DNA of 64,000 bases from NCBI RefSeq assembly GCF_008642275.1, contig NZ_CP029189.1, forward strand, positions 5,934,001 through 5,998,000. Direction: 5' to 3'. The notes beneath the pieces were generated by a model that saw nothing but the letters and a program-made list of their open reading frames with translations, did no database searches and had not been told where the DNA came from. The DNA comes from Streptomyces venezuelae (GTDB taxonomy: Bacteria; Actinomycetota; Actinomycetes; Streptomycetales; Streptomycetaceae). The position numbers and the translations under genes are program-made. The stretch's first letter is position 1. Each line of letters starts with the position of its first letter. Of this stretch, positions 42,085 to 50,323 are shown in pieces.

Positions 42085-43434
42085 TCAGAAGTCCCAGCCT
42101 TCCTCGTCGGCCTGGGCGGTCGTCTCGGCCTTGGAGGCGAAGGACTCGCCCGCCATGCCCGCCGCCAGGGTGGTTCCGTCGGCCGGGTCGATCAGCAGGA
42201 AGGACCCGGTGCGGCGCGAGTCGGCGTACGCGTCGAGCGCGAGCGGCTCGGCGGTTCGGACGACGACGCGGCCGATGTCGTTGGCCACCAGCTGCCCGGG
42301 GCTCGGGTGCTGGGACAGGTCGTCCAGGGTCAGCCGCGAGGGGATCTCCTTGACGATCGCCTTGACCGTGCGCGTCGTGTGCTTGATCAGCACCCGGGCG
42401 CCGACGGCCAGCGGCTGGTCGGCCACGTGGCAGACCGTCGCCTCGACGTCCTGAGTGGTGGCCGGCGCGTTCGCGGACGGCGCGATCAGGTCGCCGCGCG
42501 AGATGTCGATGTCGTCCTTCAGACGCAGCGTCACCGACTGCGGGGCCCAGGCGATGTCGACGCTCTCGCCGAGCGCGTCGATGCCCTCGATGACCGAGGT
42601 CCGGCCGGACGGCAGGACGGTCACCGCCTCGCCGACGCGCAGGACGCCGGAGGCGATCTGGCCCGCGTAGCCGCGGTAGTCGGGGTGCTCGGCGGACTGC
42701 GGACGGATCACGTACTGCACCGGGAAACGCGCCGGGCAGGCCGTGAGGTCGTGGCTGACCGGGACGTTCTCCAGGTGCTCCAGCACGGTGGGGCCGCCGT
42801 ACCAGTCCATGTTCGCGGACGGCTCCACCACGTTGTCACCGGCCAGGGCCGAGATCGGGATCGCGGTGATCTCCGGGACGCCCAGGTCGGAGGCGTACGC
42901 GGTGAACTCCTCGGCGATGGCGGCGAAGACGGATTCCTGGTAGCCGACGAGGTCCATCTTGTTGACGGCGAGGACCACGTGCGGGACGCGCAGGAGTGCG
43001 GCGACGGCCGCGTGCCGGCGGGTCTGTTCGATGACGCCGTTGCGGGCGTCGACGAGGACCACGGCCAGGTCGGCGGTGGAGGCGCCGGTGACCATGTTCC
43101 GGGTGTACTGCACGTGCCCGGGGGTGTCGGCGAGGATGAACCGGCGGCGTGCGGTGGCGAAGTAGCGGTAGGCGACGTCGATGGTGATGCCCTGTTCCCG
43201 CTCGGCCCGCAGGCCGTCGGTGAGCAGTGCGAGGTCGGGGGCGTCCTGGCCGCGCTGGGCGGAGACGGCCTCGACGGCCTCCATCTGGTCGGTCAGGACC
43301 GACTTGGAGTCGTGGAGCAGGCGGCCCACCAGGGTGGACTTGCCGTCGTCGACGGAGCCGGCGGTCGCGAAGCGCAGCAGGGTGGTGGCCGCGAGGTCGT
43401 CGAGTCCGGCGACCTGTTCGGTGGTGCTGGTCAT
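42085..43434 (-). CDS. cysN: sulfate adenylyltransferase large subunit (GTPase)
   Basis: This 449-residue subunit couples GTP hydrolysis to ATP-sulfurylase activity (sulfate + ATP to APS). GTPase motifs are AGSVDDGKSTLVG (G1), ITIDVAYRYF (G2), DTPGHVQY (G3) and VNKMDLVGY (G4), followed by two beta-barrel domains as in EF-Tu. No CysC domain is fused to the C-terminus; that kinase is a separate gene here. It lies 2 bp after cysD. The ATG at 43434 gives the normal N-terminus. Confidence 0.96.
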   Translation of the reverse strand: MTSTTEQVAGLDDLAATTLLRFATAGSVDDGKSTLVGRLLHDSKSVLTDQMEAVEAVSAQRGQDAPDLALLTDGLRAEREQGITIDVAYRYFATARRRFILADTPGHVQYTRNMVTGASTADLAVVLVDARNGVIEQTRRHAAVAALLRVPHVVLAVNKMDLVGYQESVFAAIAEEFTAYASDLGVPEITAIPISALAGDNVVEPSANMDWYGGPTVLEHLENVPVSHDLTACPARFPVQYVIRPQSAEHPDYRGYAGQIASGVLRVGEAVTVLPSGRTSVIEGIDALGESVDIAWAPQSVTLRLKDDIDISRGDLIAPSANAPATTQDVEATVCHVADQPLAVGARVLIKHTTRTVKAIVKEIPSRLTLDDLSQHPSPGQLVANDIGRVVVRTAEPLALDAYADSRRTGSFLLIDPADGTTLAAGMAGESFASKAETTAQADEEGWDF

Positions 43435-43436
43435 GT

Positions 43437-44375
43437 CTAGAAGTACCCTTCGCGCTTGCGGTCTTCCATCGCGGCTTCGGACATCTTGTCGTCGGCGCGG
43501 GTCGCGCCCCGTTCGGTGAGGCGGGAGACGGCGATCTCGGCGATCACGGCGTCGAGTGTGGTGGCGTCGGAGTCGACGGCGCCGGTGCAGGACATGTCGC
43601 CGACGGTGCGGTAGCGGATGAGACGTGTTTCGGGTGTCTCGTTCTCCTTGGGGCCGCCCCATTCGCCGGCTGTGAGCCACATGCCGTTGCGCTGGAAGAC
43701 CTCGCGCTGGTGGGCGAAGTAGATCTCCGGGAGTTCGATGCCCTCGCGGGCGATGTACTGCCAGACGTCCAGTTCGGTCCAGTTGGAGAGGGGGAAGACG
43801 CGGACGTGTTCGCCGGGGGCGTGGCGGCCGTTGTAGAGCTGCCAGAGTTCGGGGCGCTGGCGGCGCGGGTCCCACTGGGAGAACTCGTCGCGGAGGGAGA
43901 ACACGCGTTCCTTGGCGCGGGCCTTCTCCTCGTCGCGGCGGCCGCCGCCGAAGACGGCGTCGAACTTCAGCTGCTGGATCGCCTCCGTGAGGGGGACGGT
44001 CTGCAGGGGGTTGCGGGTGCCGTCGGGGCGCTCGCGCAGCTTGCCGGCGTCGATGTAGTCCTGGACGGAGGCCACGTGCAGGCGCAGCCCGTGCTGGGCG
44101 ACGGTGCGGTCGCGGTAGTCGAGGACTTCGGGGAAGTTGTGCCCGGTGTCGACGTGCAGCAGCGTGAACGGCACCGGCGCCGGCGCGAACGCCTTGAGCG
44201 CCAGGTGCAGCATGACGATGGAGTCCTTGCCGCCGGAGAACAGGATCACCGGCTTCTCGAACTCGCCCGCCACCTCACGGAAGATGTGCACGGCCTCCGA
44301 CTCAAGGGCGTCGAGGTGCGACAGCGCGTACGGCGCGTCCGTCTCGTCGTGGACGTGTGCGACGGTCGTCGTCAT
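43437..44375 (-). CDS. cysD: sulfate adenylyltransferase small subunit
   Basis: This 312-residue ATP-pyrophosphatase-fold subunit catalyses APS formation from sulfate and ATP. The PP-loop is VILFSGGKDSIVMLHLA. HVDTGHNFPEV and FGGGRRDEEKARAKERVFS form the active site, and RVFPLSNWTELDVWQYI is characteristic. It overlaps cysC by 4 bp (ATGA-type junction) and ends 2 bp from cysN, so expression is tightly coupled. Length is normal. Confidence 0.97.
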   Translation of the reverse strand: MTTTVAHVHDETDAPYALSHLDALESEAVHIFREVAGEFEKPVILFSGGKDSIVMLHLALKAFAPAPVPFTLLHVDTGHNFPEVLDYRDRTVAQHGLRLHVASVQDYIDAGKLRERPDGTRNPLQTVPLTEAIQQLKFDAVFGGGRRDEEKARAKERVFSLRDEFSQWDPRRQRPELWQLYNGRHAPGEHVRVFPLSNWTELDVWQYIAREGIELPEIYFAHQREVFQRNGMWLTAGEWGGPKENETPETRLIRYRTVGDMSCTGAVDSDATTLDAVIAEIAVSRLTERGATRADDKMSEAAMEDRKREGYF

Positions 44376-44917
44376 GCCAGACCCCTCTCGGTGAGCAGCG
44401 CGTGCAGGGCCGAGGCCGACTCCTGCACGGTCTGCGTGTGCGACTCGATGCGGAGGTCCGGGGACTCCGGTGCCTCGTACGGGTCGTCGACCCCGGTCAG
44501 ACCGGAGATCTCGCCCGCCGCCTGCTTGGCGTACAGGCCCTTGACGTCACGTTCCGAGCAGACCTCGACCGGGGTGGCCACGTGGACCTCCAGGTACGAG
44601 GTGCCCTCGGCGGCGTGCCGCTTGCGGACGGCCTCCCGGCTGTCCGCGAACGGTGCGATCACCGGCACCAGCGCCTTGACCCCGTTGCTCGCGAGGAGCT
44701 CGGCGACGAAGCCGATCCGCTGCACGTTGGTGTGGCGGTCCTCGCGGGTGAAGCCCAGCCCCGCGGAGAGGAACTCGCGGATCTCGTCCCCGTCGAGCAC
44801 CTCCACCCGGTGGCCCTCGCCGCGCAGCCGCTCGGCCAGCGCGTAGGCGATGGTGGTCTTGCCCGCGCTCGGCAGCCCGGTCAGCCACACGGTGGCGCCC
44901 TGGTCGCTCACGCTCAT
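44372..44917 (-). CDS. cysC: adenylylsulfate kinase
   Basis: The 181-residue APS kinase has the P-loop WLTGLPSAGKTTIAYAL, the substrate-binding DGDEIREFLSAGLGFTREDR and the lid region RKRHAAEGTSYLEVHVATP. It makes PAPS. The ATG at 44917 has GGAGACAG upstream; another in-frame ATG at 44956 overlaps the cysH stop (TGATG) and would add 13 residues through coupling. Because the neighbouring CysH carries the iron-sulfur cysteines of an APS reductase, PAPS made here may serve mainly sulfotransferases (inference). Confidence 0.94.
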   Translation of the reverse strand: MSVSDQGATVWLTGLPSAGKTTIAYALAERLRGEGHRVEVLDGDEIREFLSAGLGFTREDRHTNVQRIGFVAELLASNGVKALVPVIAPFADSREAVRKRHAAEGTSYLEVHVATPVEVCSERDVKGLYAKQAAGEISGLTGVDDPYEAPESPDLRIESHTQTVQESASALHALLTERGLA

Positions 44918-44955
44918 CTGCTCTGTCTCCGTAAGTTCTTCGCCGGTCGTCGTCA

Positions 44956-45669
44956 TCAGCCGTGCAGTCCGCACTCGGTCTTGCCCGACCCGGCCCACCG
45001 GCCGGCCCGCGCGTCCTCGCCCTCGGCGACGCGCCGGGTGCACGGGGCGCAGCCGACGGAGGTGTAACCGTCCATCAGCAGCGGGTTGGTCAGTACGCCG
45101 AACTCCGCGGCGTACGCCTCCACGTCGTCCTGGGTCCAGCGGGCGATCGGGGAGACCTTGACCTTCTGCCGCTTCTCGTCCCAGCCGACCACCGGGGTGT
45201 TCGCCCGGGTCGGGGACTCGTCGCGGCGCAGGCCCGTCGCCCACGCGGTGTACGCCGTCAGGCCCTCTTCCAGCGGCTTGACCTTGCGCAGCGCGCAGCA
45301 CAGGTCCGGGTCGCGGTCGTGCAGCTTCGGCCCGTACTCGGCGTCCTGCTCGGCGACGCTCTGACGCGGGGTCAGCGTGATGACGTTGACGTCCATCACG
45401 GCCTCGACCGCGTCACGGGTGCCGATGGTCTCCTCGAAGTGGTAACCCGTGTCGAGGAAGACCACGTCCACGCCGGGCCGGACCCGCGAGGCGAGGTGGG
45501 CGACGACCGCGTCCTCCATGGAGGAGGTCACGGCGAACGACGTGCCGAAGGTGTCGACCGCCCAGCGCAGGATGTCCAGCGCGGAGGCGTCCTCCAGGTC
45601 CCGGCCCGCCTGCTCGGCCAGCGCCTTGAGTTCTTCGGCCGTGAGACGCGCGTCTTGAGTGGTGGTCAT
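44956..45669 (-). CDS. cysH: APS/PAPS reductase with 4Fe-4S cysteines
   Basis: This is a 237-residue reductase. TSSMEDAVVAHL is the PP-loop-like site. The catalytic Cys is in the C-terminal KTECGLHG. The four iron-sulfur ligands are visible as DPDLCCALRKVKPL and SVGCAPCTRR, so by established classification it is the APS-reducing assimilatory type and not the E. coli PAPS type, which lacks them. It produces sulfite for the sulfite reductase. The ATG at 45669 has GGGAGGGGACGG upstream and overlaps the stop of the zinc-ribbon gene as ATGA. Confidence 0.94.
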   Translation of the reverse strand: MTTTQDARLTAEELKALAEQAGRDLEDASALDILRWAVDTFGTSFAVTSSMEDAVVAHLASRVRPGVDVVFLDTGYHFEETIGTRDAVEAVMDVNVITLTPRQSVAEQDAEYGPKLHDRDPDLCCALRKVKPLEEGLTAYTAWATGLRRDESPTRANTPVVGWDEKRQKVKVSPIARWTQDDVEAYAAEFGVLTNPLLMDGYTSVGCAPCTRRVAEGEDARAGRWAGSGKTECGLHG

Positions 45670-45863
45670 ATACCGTCCCCTCCCGCTGATCCCGCTGATC
45701 CCGCTGAATCCGACTGGACGCCCCGGGACAGCAGCCCGAGGTACTTCAGCTGGAAGGCCCGGTTGCAGGCCCTGCATTCCCACGCGCCGTGACCCGTCTC
45801 GTTGGGAAACAGGTCCTCGTCGCCGCAGTAGGGGCAGTAGAACGGTGCGGCGCGCTCGCTCAC
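45666..45863 (-). CDS. small zinc-ribbon protein of the sulfite-reductase operon
   Basis: This is a 65-residue protein with two CxxC pairs (FYCPYCGDEDLF and WECRACNRAFQLKYLG) that should bind one zinc. A poorly conserved Ser/Gly/Ala tail follows. The GTG start overlaps the sulfite-reductase stop (GTGA) and its own stop overlaps the cysH start, so it is translationally sandwiched. Streptomyces sulfur operons carry such a small gene at this site. It may help assemble or deliver electrons or metal to the reductases, but its role is unproven. Confidence 0.88.
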   Translation of the reverse strand: MSERAAPFYCPYCGDEDLFPNETGHGAWECRACNRAFQLKYLGLLSRGVQSDSAGSAGSAGGDGI

Positions 45864-47566
45864 GAGAGGCTCTTCTCGTCCGCCCGGGCGACCCACGCCG
45901 CGAAGCGCTCGCCGTCCTCGCGCTGCTCCTCGTAGTGCCTGACGACCCGCTCGACGTAGTCGGGCAGACCGGCCGAGGTGACCTTCAGACCGCGGACCTT
46001 GCGGCCGAAGCCGGCCTCCAGGCCCAGGGCGCCGCCCAGGTGGACCTGGTACCCCTCGACCTGGTTGCCGTCGTCGTCCAGGACCAGCTGCCCCTTGAGA
46101 CCGATGTCCGCCACCTGGATACGGGCGCAGGCGTTCGGGCAGCCGTTGATGTTGATGGTGAGCGGCTCGGCGAAGTCCGGCAGGCGGCGCTCCAACTCGT
46201 CGATCAGCGAGGCGCCGCGCGCCTTGGTCTCGACGATGGCCAGCTTGCAGAACTCGATGCCGGTGCAGGCCATCGTGCCGCGGCGGAACGGGGACGGCTT
46301 GACCCGCAGGTCCAGCGCCTCCAGGGCCTCGACCACCGAGTCGACCTGGTCGGCCTCGATGTCGAGCACGATCATCTTCTGCTCGGCGGTGGTGCGCAGC
46401 CGGCCCGAGCCGTGCTGTGCGGCCACGTCCGCGATCTTGGTCAGGGTGGCACCGTCCACGCGGCCCACGCGGGGCGCGAAGCCGACGTAGAACCTGCCGT
46501 CCTGCTGCTGGTGGACGCCGACGTGGTCGCGCCACTGGCCGGTGGGCTGCTCGGGCGCCGGGCCGTCGGTCAGCTTCCGGTTCAGGTACTCGTCCTCCAG
46601 GACCTGGCGGAACTTGGCCGGACCCCAGTCGGCGACGAGGAACTTCAGACGGGCGCGGTTGCGCAGCCGGCGGTAGCCGTAGTCGCGGAAGATCGAGATG
46701 ACGCCCTCGTAGACGTCCGGGACCTCGTCGAGCGAGACCCAGGTGCCCAGGCGCACACCCAGCTTGGGGTTGGTGGACAGACCGCCGCCGACCCAGACGT
46801 CGAAGCCGGGACCGTGCTCGGGGTGGTTCACGCCCACGAACGCGATGTCGTTGATCTCGTGCGCCACGTCGAGCAGCGGCGAGCCGGAGACCGCGGACTT
46901 GAACTTGCGGGGCAGGTTCGAGAAGTCCTTGTTGCCGACGATCCGGCGGTAGATCTCGTCGATGGCGGGGGTGCCGTCGATGATCTCGTCCAGGGCGATG
47001 CCGGCGACGGGCGAACCGAGGATGACGCGGGGCGTGTCACCGCAGGCCTCGGTGGTGGACAGGCCCACGGCCTCCAGCCGGCGCCAGATCTCCGGGACGT
47101 CCTCGATCCGGATCCAGTGGTACTGCACGTTCTGGCGGTCGGTGAGGTCGGCGGTGCCGCGCGCGAACTCCTCCGAGATCTCGCCGATCACGCGGAGCTG
47201 CTCGGTGGTCAGCCGGCCGCCGTCGATACGGACGCGCAGCATGAAGTACTCGTCGTCCAGCTCCTCCGGCTCCAGGATCGCGGTCTTGCCGCCGTCGATC
47301 CCGGGCTTGCGCTGGGTGTAGAGGCCCCACCAGCGCATCCGGCCACGGAGGTCGTTGGGGTCGATCGAGTCGAAGCCACGCTTGGAGTAGATCGTCTCAA
47401 TGCGTGTCCGCACGTTGAGACCGTCGTCGTCCTTCTTGAACTGCTCGTTGCCGTTGAGGGGCGTGTGGTGCCCGACGGCCCACTGGCCCTCGCCGCGGTG
47501 ACGGCCGGTCTTGCGGCGCGCGGCGGCTGCGGGTGCGGCTGCGGGCGTTTCGGGGGTGGCGGCCAT
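45860..47566 (-). CDS. ferredoxin-type sulfite/nitrite reductase
   Basis: This 568-residue siroheme and 4Fe-4S enzyme reduces sulfite to sulfide with six electrons from ferredoxin. The ligands lie in the C-terminal part, CTGIEFC (CX5C) and NINGCPNAC (CX3C), with the last Cys bridging cluster and siroheme. Substrate-binding Arg/Lys blocks are in the ferrite-reductase repeats (LRVIGEISEEFA, LTDRQNVQYHWIRIEDVP). The cys context makes sulfite the substrate over nitrite. The ATG at 47566 opens after an Ala-rich leader. A leader peptide precedes it, and it overlaps the zinc-ribbon gene by 4 bp. Confidence 0.95.
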   Translation of the reverse strand: MAATPETPAAAPAAAARRKTGRHRGEGQWAVGHHTPLNGNEQFKKDDDGLNVRTRIETIYSKRGFDSIDPNDLRGRMRWWGLYTQRKPGIDGGKTAILEPEELDDEYFMLRVRIDGGRLTTEQLRVIGEISEEFARGTADLTDRQNVQYHWIRIEDVPEIWRRLEAVGLSTTEACGDTPRVILGSPVAGIALDEIIDGTPAIDEIYRRIVGNKDFSNLPRKFKSAVSGSPLLDVAHEINDIAFVGVNHPEHGPGFDVWVGGGLSTNPKLGVRLGTWVSLDEVPDVYEGVISIFRDYGYRRLRNRARLKFLVADWGPAKFRQVLEDEYLNRKLTDGPAPEQPTGQWRDHVGVHQQQDGRFYVGFAPRVGRVDGATLTKIADVAAQHGSGRLRTTAEQKMIVLDIEADQVDSVVEALEALDLRVKPSPFRRGTMACTGIEFCKLAIVETKARGASLIDELERRLPDFAEPLTININGCPNACARIQVADIGLKGQLVLDDDGNQVEGYQVHLGGALGLEAGFGRKVRGLKVTSAGLPDYVERVVRHYEEQREDGERFAAWVARADEKSLS

Positions 47567-47783
47567 GGCGGTACGTCCTTCTTCGGCGGCTCGATGCGAG
47601 GGCAGGGGGAGGCTTCGGCGCTCCCCTGCGGGCTCGGCGACTCCGAGCGCGGGTGTGGCTGATTCCCGCTCCGCGCCGGGGTTGCCGGCGGGCAGGGCGG
47701 TACTACGGCCTCAGGGGGCTAGCGGGTGGTCGGCGCGTCCGCGGCGGCGGGGACGACGGCGACGTGCGGCGTGGCTGGTTCCG

Positions 47784-47867
47784 TCAGCGCGCCGGACAGA
47801 TGGCGCTGGACATGCGGCCGAGGTCGACGTGCCGCCGACTCACCAAGGCAATTCCAGCTCCATTCAT
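47784..47867 (-). CDS. leader peptide of the sulfur assimilation operon
   Basis: A 27-residue peptide begins MNGAGIALVS and contains RRHVDLGRMSSAIC, ending three residues later. This RRxVDLxR, then SSAIC pattern is the actinobacterial leader peptide found in front of sulfur and cysteine genes, where the Cys codon near the end lets ribosome stalling report cysteine supply. It ends about 215 bp before the sulfite reductase start, on the same strand. An in-frame GTG nearer the RR motif could be the start. The likely role is cis control of the operon by cysteine-dependent translation. Confidence 0.85.
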   Translation of the reverse strand: MNGAGIALVSRRHVDLGRMSSAICPAR

Positions 47868-48134
47868 GGCGGAAGCGTGTCATGTGCCGATTGGAGGAGT
47901 CCACTAGTGTCCGCGATTCGGACGAACTCGTCTCGAATGGCGGGATGAAGTGACGGGGGTCACCTCATGAGGCCGGCTCCGCGGGCCCGGAGGGGCTGGA
48001 ATCAGGCCCCTCCGGCGTTCGAGAGCGGGGGTGCGGGGGCGCCGCCCCGGCGGCGGCGCCGCCCCGGCGGGCTCGGCTCTGTCGTCCGGCGGGCTCGGCC
48101 GGTCGTCCGGCGGGCTCGGCCGGCCCCGGAGGGG
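47868..48134. other. intergenic, promoter region of the sulfur operon
   Basis: This region holds the promoter upstream of the leader peptide. On the minus strand GGACACTAGTGGACTCC near 47915 contains CTAGTGG, a -10-like region. The rest (48000-48134) is a C/G-rich stretch with repeated GGCGGGCTCGGCCGGTCGTCC units, a possible terminator or repeat for the acetyltransferase gene. No gene is seen. Confidence 0.4.
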
Positions 48135-48698
48135 TTACGCGCCGGGCCAGGGGCCGGGGGTCGGGGTCTCCACCTTGGACTCCGTCTCCGTCTTGAAGAC
48201 CTTGAAGCCGCGCCGCTCGTAGTTGCTCATCGCCGTCGGGCCGTCCTGGCTGCAGGTGTGCACCCACACCCGCCGGGTCGGCTCACGTTCCGGCCAGCGC
48301 TCCGCGAGGGACCACGCGCGGGCGACGCCCACCGACAGCAGGTGACCGCCGATGCGGCGGCCGCGGAAGTCGGGGAGGAGACCGAAGTACATGATCTCCA
48401 CCACGCCGTCGTCCTGCGGGTCGAGCTCCACGTACCCGGCCGGCGTGCCCCGGTCGTACGCGACCCAGGTCTCCACTCCCGGCCGGTCCAGCTGCTCCAC
48501 CCACTGCGCGCGGGTCAGGGAGAGCCGGTCCGTCCAGTGGATGTCGCCGCCCACGGAGGCGTACAGGAAGCGGCTGAACTCGGGTGAGGGGACCTCCGCC
48601 CGTGCGACGGATATCTCCGGACCCGCCGGAGCCGCCGGGACGAGGTCCGCCGGAGAGGTCATCTCCAGCGACCAGGTGGTGAGAGTGATGGTGCTCAT
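48135..48698 (-). CDS. GNAT family N-acetyltransferase
   Basis: The 187-residue protein has a GNAT fold: strand 4 is VVEIMYFGLLPDFRG and the acetyl-CoA loop is RGRRIGGHLLSVGV. The later FHVCSQD-like region reads WVHTCSQDGPTAMSNYERRGFKVFK, typical of the RimI-related subfamily. The ATG at 48698 follows the regulator gene by only 5 bp, so the two are one transcript. Substrate unknown; the regulator in front may respond to it. Confidence 0.88.
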   Translation of the reverse strand: MSTITLTTWSLEMTSPADLVPAAPAGPEISVARAEVPSPEFSRFLYASVGGDIHWTDRLSLTRAQWVEQLDRPGVETWVAYDRGTPAGYVELDPQDDGVVEIMYFGLLPDFRGRRIGGHLLSVGVARAWSLAERWPEREPTRRVWVHTCSQDGPTAMSNYERRGFKVFKTETESKVETPTPGPWPGA

Positions 48699-48703
48699 GC
48701 AGC

Positions 48704-50014
48704 TCAGGGAACCATGCCGGACCCCGTCCGGCCCAGGCGGGCCCGGACCACCACGGGCGCGGTCGAGTGCGGGAGCAGCGCGGCCGGGTCCCCGGGGCGG
48801 ACCACCTCCACCTCCACGTCCTCCGTGAACCGGTACGGCCGGTGGGTCAGCAGACCCCCGAGGTGGCGGCGTACCCGGGAGAGCTCCGCGCGGACCGTCA
48901 CCGTGCGCGTCGGATCCCCGAACAGCTCCCCGGCCAGCTCCGCCGCCGAGCGCCCCCGCGGGCTCTCCGCCAGCAGGAACAGCAGCTCCGCGTGGCGCGG
49001 GCTCAGCTCCTGCGACCAGCTCCCGGACGGCCCGTACACCGTCGCCGACCCGTGTCCCGTCCGGCTGAGGTCCAGGACGATCCGGGTCGCCGGCGCGCCG
49101 GGCCGGTCCTCGGCGACCCGCAGCAGCCAGCCCCCGGGCAGCGGCTCCACCACGCACTCCCCGAGCCGCGGCACCCACACCCGGCCCGGCCCGAAGGCCT
49201 TCGGCAGCGGGATCCGTTCCGCCGGGGCCAGGCCCGTCACTGCCGCCGTCCAGCCGTTCGGGTCCACGGCCAGCGCCCGCCCCGGCAGCCGGGCCAGCAG
49301 CGGGGCCGCCACCATCCGCAGCCGCTCCAGCGACTCCAGGTGCCGCAGCCGCAGCTCCCGCTCCGCGAGCCGGGCCACCGAGCTGACCCACGCCAGCGTC
49401 GCCGGGTGCATGGTGGCCAGCGGGCCGCTGACGTCGACGACGCCCAGCAGCCGCCCGTCGCGCGGGTCCCGTACGGGCGCCCCGGCGCAGGTCCAGTCGT
49501 GGTGGCTGGAGACGAAGTGCTCGGCGGAGAACACCTGCACCGGCCGCCGGGCCACCAGGGCGGTGCCCACCCCGTTCGTGCCGACCACGGCCTCGTCCCA
49601 GTCGGCCCCGACCGCGAAACCGAGCCGGTCCGCCTTGCGCAGGATCGAGGAGTGCCCCTCCCGCCACAGCAGCCGTCCGTCCGCGTCGGCGACGACCATG
49701 ATGTGCAGGGCCTCGTCCAGGGCGGGCAGCAGCCCCTCGCGCAGCACCGGCAGGACCTCCCGCAGCGGCGACACGTGCCGCCGCTCCTCGGTCTCGGCGG
49801 GCGACAGCATCCGCGAGCGGGCGTCCCGGTCCGGGTGCACCCCGCCGGCCAGCATCCGGCGCCAGGACTCCGCGATCTCCGGCCGGGGGGCGGCCGGCGG
49901 CCGGTCCCCGGCCAGCGCCGCCGCCCGCACGCCCTTGAGCAGCCGGGCCGCGGCCCGCGCGTCCATGGCCGAGATGCGGGCCACATCGACCGTGCTGCCT
50001 GTGGTGTCGGCCAC
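48704..50014 (-). CDS. GAF-domain transcriptional regulator
   Basis: This is a 436-residue regulator. A GAF sensor domain covers about residues 80-220 (LDEALHIMVVADADGRLLWR, VGTNGVGTALVARRPVQVFS, DWTCAGAPVRDPRDGRLLG). It resembles the sensor of sigma-54 activators such as AcoR, but no AAA+ domain follows. The C-terminus (about 330-410) is a winged HTH of the OmpR type (LSPRHAELLFLLAESPRGRS, RTVTVRAELSRVRRHLGG). Streptomyces members of this group often control aldehyde or alcohol dehydrogenase genes. The GTG at 50014 follows GGGGAGG at 5 bases. A GGTTGCA palindrome about 100 bp upstream may be its own site. Confidence 0.88.
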   Translation of the reverse strand: MADTTGSTVDVARISAMDARAAARLLKGVRAAALAGDRPPAAPRPEIAESWRRMLAGGVHPDRDARSRMLSPAETEERRHVSPLREVLPVLREGLLPALDEALHIMVVADADGRLLWREGHSSILRKADRLGFAVGADWDEAVVGTNGVGTALVARRPVQVFSAEHFVSSHHDWTCAGAPVRDPRDGRLLGVVDVSGPLATMHPATLAWVSSVARLAERELRLRHLESLERLRMVAAPLLARLPGRALAVDPNGWTAAVTGLAPAERIPLPKAFGPGRVWVPRLGECVVEPLPGGWLLRVAEDRPGAPATRIVLDLSRTGHGSATVYGPSGSWSQELSPRHAELLFLLAESPRGRSAAELAGELFGDPTRTVTVRAELSRVRRHLGGLLTHRPYRFTEDVEVEVVRPGDPAALLPHSTAPVVVRARLGRTGSGMVP

Positions 50015-50114
50015 CGGAACCTCCCCGAACGAACAGGACGTACGACGCGAGCCGCCCGGGCGGCACGCACGCGCCGCTTCCCCGGGCACCCCGGGGGACG
50101 GCTGCCGACTCAAA

Positions 50115-50134
50115 GGTTGCAACGGTATGCAACC
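50115..50134. promoter_or_regulatory. inverted repeat upstream of the GAF regulator
   Basis: GGTTGCA-ACGGTA-TGCAACC is a perfect 7-bp inverted repeat with a 6-base spacer, 100 bp before the regulator start. The symmetry fits a dimeric regulator, possibly the GAF protein itself. The remaining bases between 50015 and 50323 hold no gene. Confidence 0.62.
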
Positions 50135-50323
50135 CTCGCCAAGTCCCGGTCGGCCGACCGAAACTGTCCGGACGCCGCCGAGCGGCGTGCCGGCTCCTCC
50201 TCGGGGCTTCGGATCAGGGGTGGTGTCGAGTCGGCGCGGCGCCACCCCTGTACCCGGTGATGGGCCCGGATCGCGGCAGGGAGCGGTTTGGGGACCGCCA
50301 TGGAGCCCGACGGGGGCTCTGTC

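Noticed and set aside
41833..42454. Plus-strand Arg-rich ORFs over the ssuA-cysN gap
   Set aside because: They extend into the antisense of cysN and have no domain, so I treat the gap as non-coding.
47511..47948. Plus-strand genes over the sulfite-reductase leader region
   Set aside because: They are antisense to the leader peptide, which carries a recognised motif, and have no ribosome site.
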